Of a stretch of DNA of 64,000 nucleotides, positions 1 to 10,741 are shown piece after piece. The DNA comes from Perilla frutescens. Its lineage: Eukaryota; Streptophyta; Magnoliopsida; Lamiales; Lamiaceae. The position numbers and the translations under genes were made by a program. The stretch covers positions 58,243,001 through 58,307,000 of the forward strand of contig BRKX01000003.1 in NCBI GenBank assembly GCA_026008535.1, given 5' to 3'. The first letter of the stretch is position 1. Each line of letters starts with the position of its first letter. The notes under the pieces were generated by a model. The model did not search any database. It was not told the origin of the DNA and saw only the letters and a program-made list of their open reading frames with translations.

Positions 1-18
1 ACAATCGCTATAATAACA

Positions 19-246
19 TCAAGCTGGACAGTTCCTAGCATCATGATCTAACAACTTGTAGCAATTGCTGCATATTCTGAATGGCTTGTTCTCCTTTCTT
101 TTCGTTGCCTCCTTCTTAGATATCAAATGACTGTCGTTATCTTTTGTTTTAACTGGAATAGGTAGATGAACAACTTCAAAAGGGACATGTAAACCGTAGA
201 ATTGCTCAAACATCATCGTCTTGCTATGTGAAGTAGAACCCTCCAT
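19..246 (-). pseudogene. C-terminal zinc-knuckle fragment, FAR1-like or transposase-like
   Basis: A 75-residue open frame ends in a single zinc knuckle close to CX2CX4HX4C (C-S-N-C ... H ... C-P-A) preceded by a Lys/Arg-rich stretch (KKEATKRKENKP). This arrangement is common at the C-terminus of plant FAR1-related proteins and MULE transposases. No FHY3/FAR1 DNA-binding or MULE catalytic domain is visible, and the window edge cuts off what lies beyond the stop. It could be the last exon of a real gene or a transposon relic. The start codon is simply the first ATG and may not be the real one. Role unknown; nucleic-acid binding is an inference from the knuckle. Confidence 0.35.
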
Positions 247-1150
247 ATCACCGTGTGAGTAATCTTACTATGATCACTTCAAACAAAAGAAGCTGACACA
301 TTAAAATCAAAAAATTATAAACTGAACAAGGTAAAATAATAATACAATCACATCAAGAGATGTTCAGACACACAAATTGATTTTTAGCATTAGGTATGTA
401 CCATTCTAGCATCATGCAACATGCATTTTAGCACCAAAGTATTCTAATATTTACATGGTATCTATAACATTGTGTAGCCGAGTCACAAAAAAAAACACAC
501 ACACACACAAAAGAAAAAAAAGCAAAACATGGTTTGTATGGCATGTTTCACAGAGTGTAGTAGAAATAACATTAAACCAGCATGTTATCATGCTAAAACG
601 ACTACATTAATAGGCTAAAACATATGTGACGATAGGCTAAAACTAATACATTAACATGCTAAAACAAATAAACATATCAAATTAATACATATTCTGTATA
701 TTCTCGTACATACTAAACCCTAGAATTCCTAACAATTAGAAAATAACTGATATTTTTCTCAAAAAAAAAATGATACAACCCAGATCTGAACGACAAAGAT
801 TAAATCAATTAAAAATATTGAATCTTCGTAACAAAACGATGAAGTCATAAATTAAAATAAGATGAGAAATAAAAATCACGAGAAAAAACGAGAAACAAAT
901 CAACATACCAAACTGCTAAAATAAATTGAAAAAAAACACATACATGGAGTCACCATACAAAAACAGCACCGCCGATGAACTCTACGAATCACAGGATCGA
1001 ATCAAAAAGGAAGAAGAAGAAGAAGAAGAAGATGATGAAGAAGAAGAAGAAGAAGAAGAACGACGTAAATCAGCGAGAGAGGGAGAGAAAAGGGGAAAAA
1101 AATCTGAAGAAGGAAAGTTGAAGATCTGAATTACTATATTGCCTCCCCTT
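247..1150. other. AT-rich noncoding stretch
   Basis: No convincing gene. It holds a short CA run near 496-508, several repeats of a 'gctaaaac' word at 590-670, and a GAA/GAG-rich block at about 1008-1095 that would encode a Glu run on the plus strand. The acidic frame is low complexity and probably not a protein. Confidence 0.5.
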
Positions 1151-1164
1151 CATCAAACTTGCCA

Positions 1165-1283
1165 AATATTACAATTATGCCACCGCCCCATTCACTTAAT
1201 CTGGGCCGTCCAGATTGAACCAATGAAGGGATAAGATTGGTTCCTAGTTCCCACCTAGGGGAAGGGTTCTCATTTGATCCCTT

Positions 1284-1290
<7 letters not shown>
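1165..1290 (+). repeat. Dispersed repeat family R1, copy 1
   Basis: It shares an ordered set of short blocks (ATGCCACCGC, AATCTGGGCCGT, TTCCTAGTTCCCAC, GTTCTCATTTGATCCC) with copies at about 1455-1590, 1665-1800 (inverted) and 4530-4680. It abuts a TA microsatellite, as termini of Helitron or MITE-like elements often do. Class not established. Confidence 0.5.

Positions 1291-1321
<31 letters not shown>
1287..1321. repeat. (TA)n microsatellite
   Basis: About 17 uninterrupted TA units directly after the R1 repeat. Confidence 0.95.
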
Positions 1322-1324
<3 letters not shown>

Positions 1325-1454
1325 AGCTTATCAATACATATGCCTAAAAAGATAACAGTTTTAAAGCGTTGTCTATTTAAATCCGAAAATTAAACTCAAA
1401 ATTCGAAAAATATAACAAAATTTCTAAATTACGAAAATAACCCTCTTCATTACG

Positions 1455-1585
1455 ATTCTCTAATATTACAAGTTTGTCACCTTACTTTGACTAAAATATT
1501 GACTTAATTATGACCCTTAGATCTAATAAAATCTAGGGTTTGGATTAGTTTCTAGGTTCTCATGTGGGGACTTGGTTCTTATTTG

Positions 1586-1590
<5 letters not shown>
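1455..1590 (+). repeat. Dispersed repeat family R1, copy 2 (diverged)
   Basis: Same block order as copy 1 in degenerate form: TAATATTACAAGTTTGTCACC, then a 'gacccttagat' block, then TTTCTAGGTTCTCATGTGGGG. Confidence 0.4.

Positions 1591-1650
<60 letters not shown>
1586..1650. repeat. (AC)n(AT)n compound microsatellite
   Basis: About 20 AC units run into about 12 AT units. Confidence 0.95.
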
Positions 1651-1664
1651 TTTTATATATATAG

Positions 1665-1800
1665 AATGAAACAAATGAGAACTAAAGCCCCATATGAGAA
1701 TAGAGAACTAATTAAATCCGTAGATCATTATTTTTTGGACGACCCATATTTATACTCAAGATTGAATTTTTCGGTGGCATGATTGTAATATTATGATTAT
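1665..1800 (-). repeat. Dispersed repeat family R1, copy 3 (inverted)
   Basis: The reverse complement gives ATGCCACCGAAAAATTC, a 'gggtcgtcca' block, TTCTCTATTCTCATATGGGG and TTCTCATTTGTTT in the R1 order. It faces copy 2 across the AC/AT microsatellite. Confidence 0.4.
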
Positions 1801-3145
1801 TTTAATGAGTTGAGGTTATTTTTGTAATTCAGGAGTTGAATTCTATTTAATTTCCACTGAATTCTTTCCGAGATCTTTCTTTCCTTCGTTGTCTTTTTCT
1901 TTTACTTCATCTATTTCCTTTCTGATATCTATGTGTTTCTTTATGTAATTAGATTTCAATTATTCGCAATCGTTGTTCATGCGATTGTCATAGATTTTTT
2001 CTGAAAATATTTTGTTCATTGTTTTTTGATGAAGACGTTAGGTAAAATCTGAATGTTTAGTTTTTTTTTTCAATCGGTGTTTTAAATGTGATCAATAATA
2101 TTGATGATTTGATATAATTTTTTCACGATGAAATATATTTTCGATGGGAAATTTGTAGATTCAAACTTAAAAATAATGCTTTTCATGTAACGACATATTT
2201 TTTTAAAATTAATCAAAGTAAATATTTTCAATTTTCATGGTTGAAAGAAGTTTTCAGTTATTTGTATTGTTGTTGGTTTATTTGAGTGTCTAAAATATAT
2301 TATTAGAGGTTTATAATTTGAATTTTTGTCTATTAGTTTTCTGCAGGTTGTATTTTTGCATTACTATACACATGTATTATTTGTCATAATTTGTTAGCAT
2401 TACAAAATGAATTATTAGCATTATAAACAGTCTGTAAACATTATAAAAATAGCTTATTATTAGAGTATTAACACGATGAACGATGTATTAGCATCACTAT
2501 AATTATTTTTAGCATCACTATAATTAGTTTTAGCATCACTATGATTAGTTTTAGCTAATATAGTTTTTAATGCTATATGCTTTTTTTATAATGCGTAAAA
2601 ATGTTATTGTGGTGTTAGCATTGCATTTAGTTATTAATATGATTATTAGGTTATATATTTAACATCAAATTAACAAAATACTATGCCAATCATAGAAGCA
2701 AATGATAATTTGTCAATTAATACAAAATATTGTGTCACTAATAATAGAAATGATAAAAAGAACTTATGTATCATATGTAATATAAAACATTGAATCTCGT
2801 CAATTCAAAATAATTCTGCCACATGTCACTTCAATATTTTTCATGTCCACTCTTGTAGTATTGACTACTATTTCTCCCTCTGAACATGATGGTCGGTAGT
2901 ATATGTTTGCTGCTTTAACATGTTCATCTTTGAGGATATTACTTTCTATATTTATGATTGCAGCACAATACTTCGTTCGTAAGAACTTCATCTGTCTTGC
3001 ATTGCTTTTCTAAAGACCACTATTCTAATTTTTCGAATCACCACCTTTGTATGTGTCCATGTATCTCATGAAGTATACACCACATTCAATATTATTTTTA
3101 ATGTCTCCACGTGTCTCATGACGTACACACTACAGTAAAAAAATG
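1800..3145. other. AT-rich noncoding stretch with short tandem words
   Basis: No gene recognised. At 2488-2560 a unit of about 24 bp containing TTAGCATCACTATAATTA repeats three times. Similar 'gctaa' words are scattered through 590-4830, so this may be the interior of one large degenerate repeat. Confidence 0.4.
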
Positions 3146-3297
3146 CTAACATGAGTGATGATGATAATTCAACAAATTTCTGACAACGTTGTTCATGATT
3201 GGTTTATAATGTCCTTGACAATTTTTTTATACTAATGCTAACAATAGTTATGATAATGCTAAAATGAGTTATGACAATACTAAAACTTGTGAACGAT
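3145..3297 (+). repeat. Dispersed repeat family R2, copy 1
   Basis: A stretch with ATGCTAACATGAGTGATGATG, a 'gacaacgttgttcatgattg' block and 'gctaacaatagttatgataatgc' recurs at about 4312-4480 and 4715-4830. The three are diverged copies; origin unknown. Confidence 0.5.
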
Positions 3298-3306
3298 AAT
3301 GCTAAT

Positions 3307-4190
3307 GGGTGATTCTATTTGCACTATAAAAATTTCTTTTTGCACCACATTCACTTTTCACACTACATATTTTACTCTTTGCACTACGCAACAAGTCTTT
3401 TTTACCCTTAATTCATTTAATAATTAAAAAATTAAAACAAAACTAAAAGGAAAATTGAATAAAAAAGGAAAAAAAGAAAAAAGAAAAGCGAGAACAGCAA
3501 CTGAACTTCTAGATTTTGTTTCACACCTTCGCCATTTTCAATGTCTTCTTCGGCGAGCCCTTTGTTCGCTGGCCGCCGCCATCCTCCCTTCTCTCCCCTT
3601 AAAATTTCCCTCTCTCTTTATTTGTGCGATGCGAAAACCCTCAAGATGCCCGTTCTGTTATAGAAAAAATGAAAATTCAAAACTCAAAAGTTAGTTCGAA
3701 AAATTCAGTTCGAACCCCATTCAAAAGGTTTGAAAATTAGTTTACGAATGTGCAAGATATGTTCGGAAACATATTTCGAACACATTGGTTGTGTTTCAGA
3801 AATCTGTTTCCGAACCAAACTTGGAATTTGTTTCGAAATTTTGTAGCAGATGTGTCGTTCCTTCCTTGTTGTCGCCGTCAGGGTTGACGGTGTACCTAGT
3901 GGGAGTAGTGTGGTCGGATAGTTTGTGGCGGCGGCCGGTAAGTAGTCCTCATCTCGCCGGAGAAGAAGATGGCGGAGCTGCAACATTTTTTTTACAGCGG
4001 CGGAGCTGCAGCGTTACTCTTTCTCTTCTTGCCTTTTCTTTTGTTTTGTTTTATTTATTTATTATTTTTATTTATTTATTTATTTATTTATTATTTTTAT
4101 TAAGGGTATTTAAGTAAATTTATAATTAATTTTGAATTAATTCATTTTGTGGTGCAAAGAGTATTTTTTGTAGTGCAAATAGTCGCTCCT
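3307..4190. mobile_element. Mutator-like DNA transposon, non-autonomous, 9-bp TSD
   Basis: The ends are inverted repeats of about 40 bp sharing CTATTTGCACTA and TTTGCACCACA. A perfect 9-bp direct repeat AATGCTAAT flanks them at 3298-3306 and 4191-4199. Terminal repeats plus a 9-bp TSD are the signature of Mutator-like elements. The 884-bp interior has no transposase. Its middle (about 3500-4020) is clearly more GC-rich than its arms and encodes several short frames on both strands, so a captured gene fragment (Pack-MULE) is possible but unproved. It interrupts the R2 repeat region. Confidence 0.8.
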
Positions 4191-4311
4191 AATGCTAATA
4201 CACCAAAATGTACAGCTAAATCATACAATGCTAACAGTATTTGGTTATACATATTCCTACAAGTTTTATGATACTAACAAAACAAAATCAAACTCCTAAA
4301 TCATCATGAAA

Positions 4312-4480
4312 CAATGCTAGCATGAGTGAACGATGATGCCGATTCAATAAAATTTTGACAGCGTTGTTCATGGTTGTTTTATAAAGTTCCTGATAAATTT
4401 CATACTCATGCTAACAAGAGTTATATATGATAATGTTAAAATAAGTTATGACAGTGGTAAAGCTTGTGAACGATCATACT
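4312..4480 (+). repeat. Dispersed repeat family R2, copy 2
   Basis: ATGCTAGCATGAGTGAACGATG, then a 'gacagcgttgttcatggttg' block and 'catgctaacaagagtta', in the order of copy 1. Confidence 0.5.
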
Positions 4481-4529
4481 AATACTACAAAAGTCTAGTT
4501 GTTTGAAATTTTTCAAAATTTTTCGATTT

Positions 4530-4680
4530 TACCCTTGCTAATCTTCACGGGCTATTGATTGATTCTTATTACGAAAATGCCACCGCTTAATTTTTTTTAA
4601 TCTGGGCCGTAGGTTTTGGTTAGATTAAATAGTAGAGATTGATTCTTAGTTCTCACATAGGCTTAGCTCTCCCTGCAACC
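4530..4680 (+). repeat. Dispersed repeat family R1, copy 4
   Basis: Contains ATGCCACCGCTTAAT, AATCTGGGCCGTAGG and TTCTTAGTTCTCACATAGG in the R1 order. Confidence 0.5.
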
Positions 4681-4714
4681 ATTCACAAAATCAAACTCCT
4701 AACTCATCATGAAA

Positions 4715-4830
4715 CAATGCTAGCATGAGTGAATGATGATGCTAATTTAATAAAATTCATGATTGTTTTATAAAGTTACTGACAAGTTTTCATGCTCATG
4801 CTAATAAAAATTACGATAATGCTAAAATAC
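4715..4830 (+). repeat. Dispersed repeat family R2, copy 3
   Basis: TGCTAGCATGAGTGAATGATG followed by 'catgattgttttataaagtt' and 'catgctaataaaaatta', as in copies 1 and 2 but with an internal deletion. Confidence 0.5.
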
Positions 4831-5037
4831 ATATTACAATTTCTTTTGGATCTACACATTTTTTCCGTTAACCTTTTTGTTTTATTTCCATCTTTTATGT
4901 GTGTGTATATAATATATATATCTCAATTTTTTTTAATTTTTATAAAATTATAAATTTAATATTGCAGCACGAAAATGTCTGACCAATAGTGAAAAATAGA
5001 GAATTTCATACGCTCAATTCTTTTAGGCATATATTAC

Positions 5038-5109
5038 AAATTTACAATATGAATCTAAATTCGGTACTACCACAAATTTACAATATGAATCTAAATTCGG
5101 TACTACCAC
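5038..5109 (+). repeat. 36-bp direct duplication
   Basis: Two adjacent identical copies of a 36-bp unit beginning AAATTTACAATATGAATC and ending GGTACTACCAC. Confidence 0.9.
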
Positions 5110-5369
5110 TATATACGTACCAACACCCAAATACTAAAAATACAAGAAGGTGGCAAAACAAACTGCCTTTTAATTTAATTATCATGTATTTTAAGAAATG
5201 AAAATAGTGAATATTGATGCATCAAATCAAGATAATTAATGCCCCTGATGTATATCAAATTTCAGTGTACAGATGTGTCTCTACGACTCGATCAGTACAG
5301 AAATAAAATATCGACACGACAATGCACCCATATTTGCTCTTACTCATTAAATTTGACACAAAAATACGG

Positions 5370-5657
5370 GATAAAATCCTGTGCAACACTTTGTACAACA
5401 TTTGGTGCTATATAATTAGATTTATTAATTTTTCAATAATAAATTTTATTTTCTAATTAATAATTGATTATTTCGTAAAAAAAATAATTATATACCCTAA
5501 TTGGATAGGATGAACCTTAAATAATAAGTGTAAAATATAATTAAAATAAAGTATAATAAATTGAAATTGAATTAAAAATTTGAAGAAAAATTAATAAATC
5601 TAATTATGTAGCACCAAGTGTTGTACAAAGACAAAGTGTTGCAGAGGATTTCATCAT
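5370..5657. mobile_element. MITE, 288 bp, long TIRs and 11-bp TSD
   Basis: Inverted terminal repeats of roughly 55 bp share TGCAACACTTTGT, GTACAACA, TTGGTGCTA and ATAATTAGATTTATTAA. The direct repeat CAAAAATACGG flanks the element at 5359-5369 and 5658-5668. No coding capacity. TIR length and TSD size fit a Mutator-type MITE. Confidence 0.8.
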
Positions 5658-6492
5658 CAAAAATACGGCCACCTATGTATTCGTGTCTTCTTCAATTCAT
5701 TTTTACGTACAATTTCCATAATATACAATACCGCATAGGTATTTCATTAACGCACCCACATATACAATGAGAAGTTTGCTTTGCACATAAATGTGAAAAT
5801 AATTTATATATTTTAATTTAAGTGTTTTTTTATTTTATTTTGATGTAATTTTTTAAAAATATTTTTAATGTTATTTTTATCGTATTTTAGTGTTATATAT
5901 ATATATATATAATCTACATATCTTATACGAGCAACGATCTATTGTGGAAGTCATCTCATCAGTGTTTATTATAAAAATTAAAATTAAAATAATCAGTCGA
6001 TCATAATTAATATTTAGTGCTTAGAATTGAATTTTTTTATTAAAAATTCCCCTTAATTATGAAATAATGAACCATAAAATAATTATATATTAATTATCAA
6101 TGTGAAAATTAAATTCTCAAAATAATTGTAAACTCTTATTGAGTGGAATAAACACCAACTAATAATTGTAAAATTAAACTAAACCACAATAAATATATAA
6201 CAACAACCATAACAACCAGTGAGATGGCTGCCACAGGCGCTGTCCATAAGAAATTGATATAGAATGTTTGTAGGCTATCATTTAATTTCTTTGTATATAT
6301 ATATATTTGATCATTTAATTTAATTATTACTAGGGCTACTTTGTGTTCACTTGCTTCGCGAATTATATTGCTAAGTAACTCTGTTTGGAACTGCTATGAT
6401 TAAATTCTTACAAATATTGTTCTAGCTAGGGTATTACATTTTATTCGATCAATTAAATTTTAAAATATTTAAAAAAAACTTGACTTAGTAAA

Positions 6493-6585
6493 GAGGAAGT
6501 CTCATAGCTCACTTGGTTTCAGTCCAAGACTTTTCACCTCTAAGGTCTGATATCCGTTGGGAAGTGCACATCAATAGTCAATATA
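6493..6585 (+). repeat. Possible tRNA-derived SINE relic
   Basis: TAGCTCACTTGG fits a pol III A box (TRGYNNANNNGG). A degenerate B-box-like GGTCTGATATCC follows about 45 bp later. No tail or target duplication seen, so the call is weak. Confidence 0.3.
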
Positions 6586-7646
6586 TGTAGTAATACTACA
6601 CGAACACGATCGTATCGCAATCATATAAATGAAACACAAAATAAAAATAAGCCCACCCCCACTGACCCCTTTAGTCTTTACCCACTAATCCAAATGTAGA
6701 TCAAACAATGCAACTTTAATTTTGGTTACTTTCCAATTTGACCATAATTAAATCAAGATTCTGTGCTAGCGTGTGTTGATTTTTTCGAGAATCGTAAAAT
6801 TAATGGGAAATATATATGATAAATATTGGTATTAAAATGTAATGCTCCTCACCCCCCCAAGCAGATAGGGGTCCATCACAATGGACAAAACAGAGTTTGG
6901 GAAGAGACACGCCAAAGAACCTTGTAGCTTGTCGTCTACAATACTATATATGTTTTATTATTTCATTTCGTATATATTTATTTTTTTCCTAAAGTCGTAG
7001 ATCTAGGTAGAAAAAGATTTACGTACGGTTTACATTTAATAGGTTTGCTCCGCATCAAAATTGTATTCGCAAGATTGGATATGTTTTATTTAAAAATAGA
7101 AAAAAAAAAATGCAAAACTGCATGCACGCGTGTCCCTCTTCTCATATAAATGGAGTTATATATATAAATTAATGATCACATCGATCTAAAGTTTAAACTA
7201 TTGAAACAAATCTATTCTATAAATAATAATGAAGTAGTATCAATAGTAATTTGCATGTAATTTTCCCTTCCAAGCCCGCCAATTTCTTTCACATCAACCA
7301 AAATAAAAATAAAAAATTTGCCTAGAATATAATAATGAAATAGTATCAATAGTAATTTGAAAATAATTTTTTCTGCCAAATCTAATGCAACCTGTCAATT
7401 TCTTTCACGTCAAGAAATAAAATGGCCATATGTACATGCAAAACAAATAAAAAAATTTGTGATAAAAATTCGTGCCACATCATTTTTCAAAATGTATAAG
7501 CTTTTTGATTTTTTGGTGACAGCCTTTTGAATTATAGGAATTAGCTTTTTTATAAACTTTTATTTTAAAATATTTATCTGGGTGCCAAATACCATTTATA
7601 TACATACCTATCTATAATCTATTATCTATCTATACTTATTCATTAA

Positions 7647-7653
7647 GCGCGCG

Positions 7654-7686
<33 letters not shown>

Positions 7687-7690
7687 TTGC
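7647..7690. repeat. (GC)n(AC)n(AT)n compound microsatellite
   Basis: A continuous alternating purine-pyrimidine tract of about 44 bp: GC units, then AC, then AT. Confidence 0.95.
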
Positions 7691-8175
7691 ATTCGTAAAT
7701 AAATTCTTAGATGGTAAGAAAATTGCTACAAATAAATTGTATGAAAAATCACGGGTAAATTACACTTAATATTTATATTTTGTGCTCTTTTAAAAAATAG
7801 TTCACATATATTTATATAAATTATCTTTCCTTACTATGTAAGGAATAATGTCGCTAAACACACCGTGCACGCGGTAGATTATTAATTATTAATTTATCAT
7901 GATACGTTATTAATTACTTACGTGCATTGCACAGATCTGGAGAACATGATATCATTTGTGGATCAGACTAAATAATATAATTTCATATTTGATCGCACAA
8001 CGCGTGGGTCAATCTAGTATTATTCAATATTCAATCATTTTCAAAAACATGTATTAAATATTTTATTCATATATGATATACATTATGGGGCATTGAATAC
8101 TAGCTAGTTGGATGAGGGATATCATGTAGCTAGCTAGTTTGATAGGGGATGGTGTGGGAGTGTTGTCTTCCACCA

Positions 8176-8176
8176 T

Positions 8177-8252
<76 letters not shown>
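8176..8252. repeat. (TG)n(AG)n compound microsatellite
   Basis: About 11 TG units followed by about 27 AG units. Confidence 0.95.
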
Positions 8253-8257
<5 letters not shown>

Positions 8258-9752
8258 TTTTTCTAGATATATGAGCAAGTTTTCATCAGTATTGGATCTG
8301 AGTTCTAGGCTGTCTCTCCTAGAAATTATCATTATGGCATAATATAATAAAAAAATATTTAATAATATGATTAATATGAGATTATGTTGAAAGAGTAGTA
8401 TTGGCGGTGGTCATGTGAAAGGGATGGGTGGGGTTGGTTTTTCTACTGCTTTTCTTTAGATATTACAGAATAGAATCTTCTTGCGTCTTCATCTCTCTAT
8501 ATTTAGTTCAGTTGTGGGTCACTGCATGCGTTTCTAAATACTATATATTTTACCATTTCCTTTTTATTTAATGCATTATGCATATATAATATACTAACTC
8601 CGCCAATCCATACAACTTCTTAATATGTCTTTATTTATTTCTTTAATAATTAATTATTACTTAATGTAAACACATTAAATATGGGTATATATTATTAAAT
8701 TAGCAAATATATATAGAAACTCACGCGCCTATATATTGAAACATTCCAAAAAGATAAACAAACATATCTTATTGAGATAAAGGGAGTATATCACAGGAAA
8801 TTTCCTATTACACTCCGTGTTACACTTTCAAATTACGAGTTTTTCTTATTTTTTTCTTCAATTTTATTTTTTTGTAATTTAATTTAGTTTTATGTTTGTT
8901 TTTAGGGTTTACCTTGGCCAATTAGGGTTTATAATTATTTTTTAATATTTAATATTTAATATTTAATTTTTAATTAATAATTCATTATTATTATTATTAT
9001 TTTAAAAATATGGTTTATAATTTTTTTAATTCATTTTTTGTGTTGATAAATGCTGACTATGATTATTTATATTATAATTAATTTTTATTTTATAATAAAT
9101 ATTATTAAAATAATAAATTTAATAATGAAATATAGAATAAAACATGAAAAAGTCTAACAGAAAATTTCAATCCACCATAGTCATAGTTATAATTTTTCTA
9201 CGTCTTCAAGTGACACTGTTTATGCAATGAAAATCATCAACTACTATTTTGCAACAAACGGTCTCAATTGTTTGTTTATTATTCCTTTCATTATATTTGA
9301 AGATTCACTTAATTTTAATTTATTTTAATGCTTTACTAAATTTTGATTGAATGTTTTTTTTTTCCTTTTAAATTTTCGGAAAACTATATGTTTGGTAAGT
9401 TCACATCGTATTCCAAATTTGACCGACTAGTGGTGAGTCCAATCAAAGGCCAATTAATCTGATTGACAGTTTGTTCTTGTGTGCCCCGTAAGAGACAATT
9501 TGGCATCACTTATTTAATTTTTTTCATGATTTAAGTTGAGAAAGGTGTCACTTCTGATGAAAAATAGATATTGGCTTCCTAATAGTTCGTCAAACTAATT
9601 CATGTGGAAAATGTAATTGTGCTGTTTACCCTTTTAATTTGATATCTCGTTTTTTTTTGTTTTTTTATGTCGTGGTAACCCGCAACCGTTATTGAAGTGC
9701 GCACTGGATAAATTTTATTCTTGTATAATAGTCTGCAAATCACGCAAACCGC

Positions 9753-10350
9753 TGTTATGATCTCAGTTTCTTTTGTATTTTTTTGGTCATTTTTGTATGA
9801 TTTTACGGGTATTTGTAAATAACACAAGGGTATGTAATAAAGTTGGAGTCTTTGTAGTATATAGAAAGAAATGGAAGGAAGATTTAGGAAGAAAGGGAGA
9901 GAATATTGCAGAGAGAAAGCGGCAAGAAGGAGAAGAATTTGAGGGAGGAATTTTAGGTTAATTCTTTCTTACCCATGATACAGAAAACTTGGCTATATAA
10001 GTAATACAGCTTGGGACCACTTAGGGTTCCCTTCTTAGGGAATTAAAACAGGAACAGTAACTTGGGCTATTACATAATTTAACTAAAGATAATTAGAGCC
10101 CATAATAGAAGCCCATTATAAAATAGAACCCAACTCTTTTTTCTTACTAGTAGAAGATCCGATCCAAATTTCCTCTCAAATCTACCTTCAATTCCCAAAT
10201 GATTGATTCCTAAAAAATCGAACCTTGACTTCCTCCTCTTCTACGATCAACTTTGCCCCAATCTCTTCCGCCGCAGTTAGATCCTCCTCCGTCGACACTT
10301 CCGACAGTCCCCTTCCAAACTCAGATATTCTCAATATCATGTTCACAACA
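9753..10350 (-). repeat. 3' LTR of the gypsy derivative
   Basis: 598 bp, closely matching 13239-13824 and bounded by TG/CA. Short open frames inside it are not genes. Confidence 0.85.
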
Positions 10351-10685
10351 TTACTCCCCCCATTGTGAGATCCTTGTCCCCAAGGATCTAGCTTCGAAAA
10401 ATCCTCTTGCATAAATTTCTGATCCATCTATGAAGCACGATTCAATTTTTCTTTACCCCACATCACTAAGATCTGGGAAATTTGATCATCTCCTTTCTGT
10501 ACAATCTGAGTATTGGGAACAGCCGTTGGGGCCAGAGAGAAATTGCTGTTACAGTTCAACTCCAGAAGCTCTTGCAGAGGAGGTATGGTTTCATTACTAC
10601 CTTTTATTTTTTGAAGGAAGACATCGAGTACTGGATGTATTCTTGATTCCCCTGACGATTCCAGTTTATACACAATATGACCCAT
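10188..10685 (-). pseudogene. Gypsy integrase C-terminal tail, extra chromodomain-like copy
   Basis: Minus strand: GHIVYKLE ... IHPVLDVFLQKIKG resembles the GPY/F tail of gypsy integrases (normally VAYKL...HPVFHVS.LK). It is followed by ILVMWGKEKLNRAS, a stop at 10428-10430, and MDQKFMQEDFSKLDPWGQGS, which resembles the 'ATWE' end of a chromodomain. The stop sits where relatives have Trp. It lies downstream of two similar tails in the 10742-12634 frame and its end overlaps the 3' LTR. Confidence 0.55.
10351..10365 (-). other. Polypurine tract
   Basis: The minus strand reads AATGGGGGGGAGTAA immediately before the 3' LTR, the expected primer position for plus-strand synthesis. Confidence 0.75.
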
Positions 10686-10741
10686 CTTCAGATTCCATCT
10701 TAAGGAACTCTTTCTTGTTTCAAATCACGAAGTTCTTGTCG

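Larger units (their letters stand above)
5669..9640. other. Intergenic AT-rich stretch
   Basis: No gene, tRNA or rRNA recognised. Apart from the microsatellites and weak SINE-like relic listed separately, it holds poly-A/T runs and short ATTTAATATTTAAT-type repeats near 8940-9000. Confidence 0.6.

Noticed and set aside
926..1129. A small acidic protein (Glu run)
   Set aside because: It is a GAA/GAG low-complexity tract with no recognisable domain.
8063..8342. Ser-Leu and Arg-Glu repeat proteins on both strands
   Set aside because: They are translations of the TG/AG microsatellite.
8770..9175. Another MITE
   Set aside because: Only a weak GAAATTT-type inverted match at the ends and no clear target duplication.
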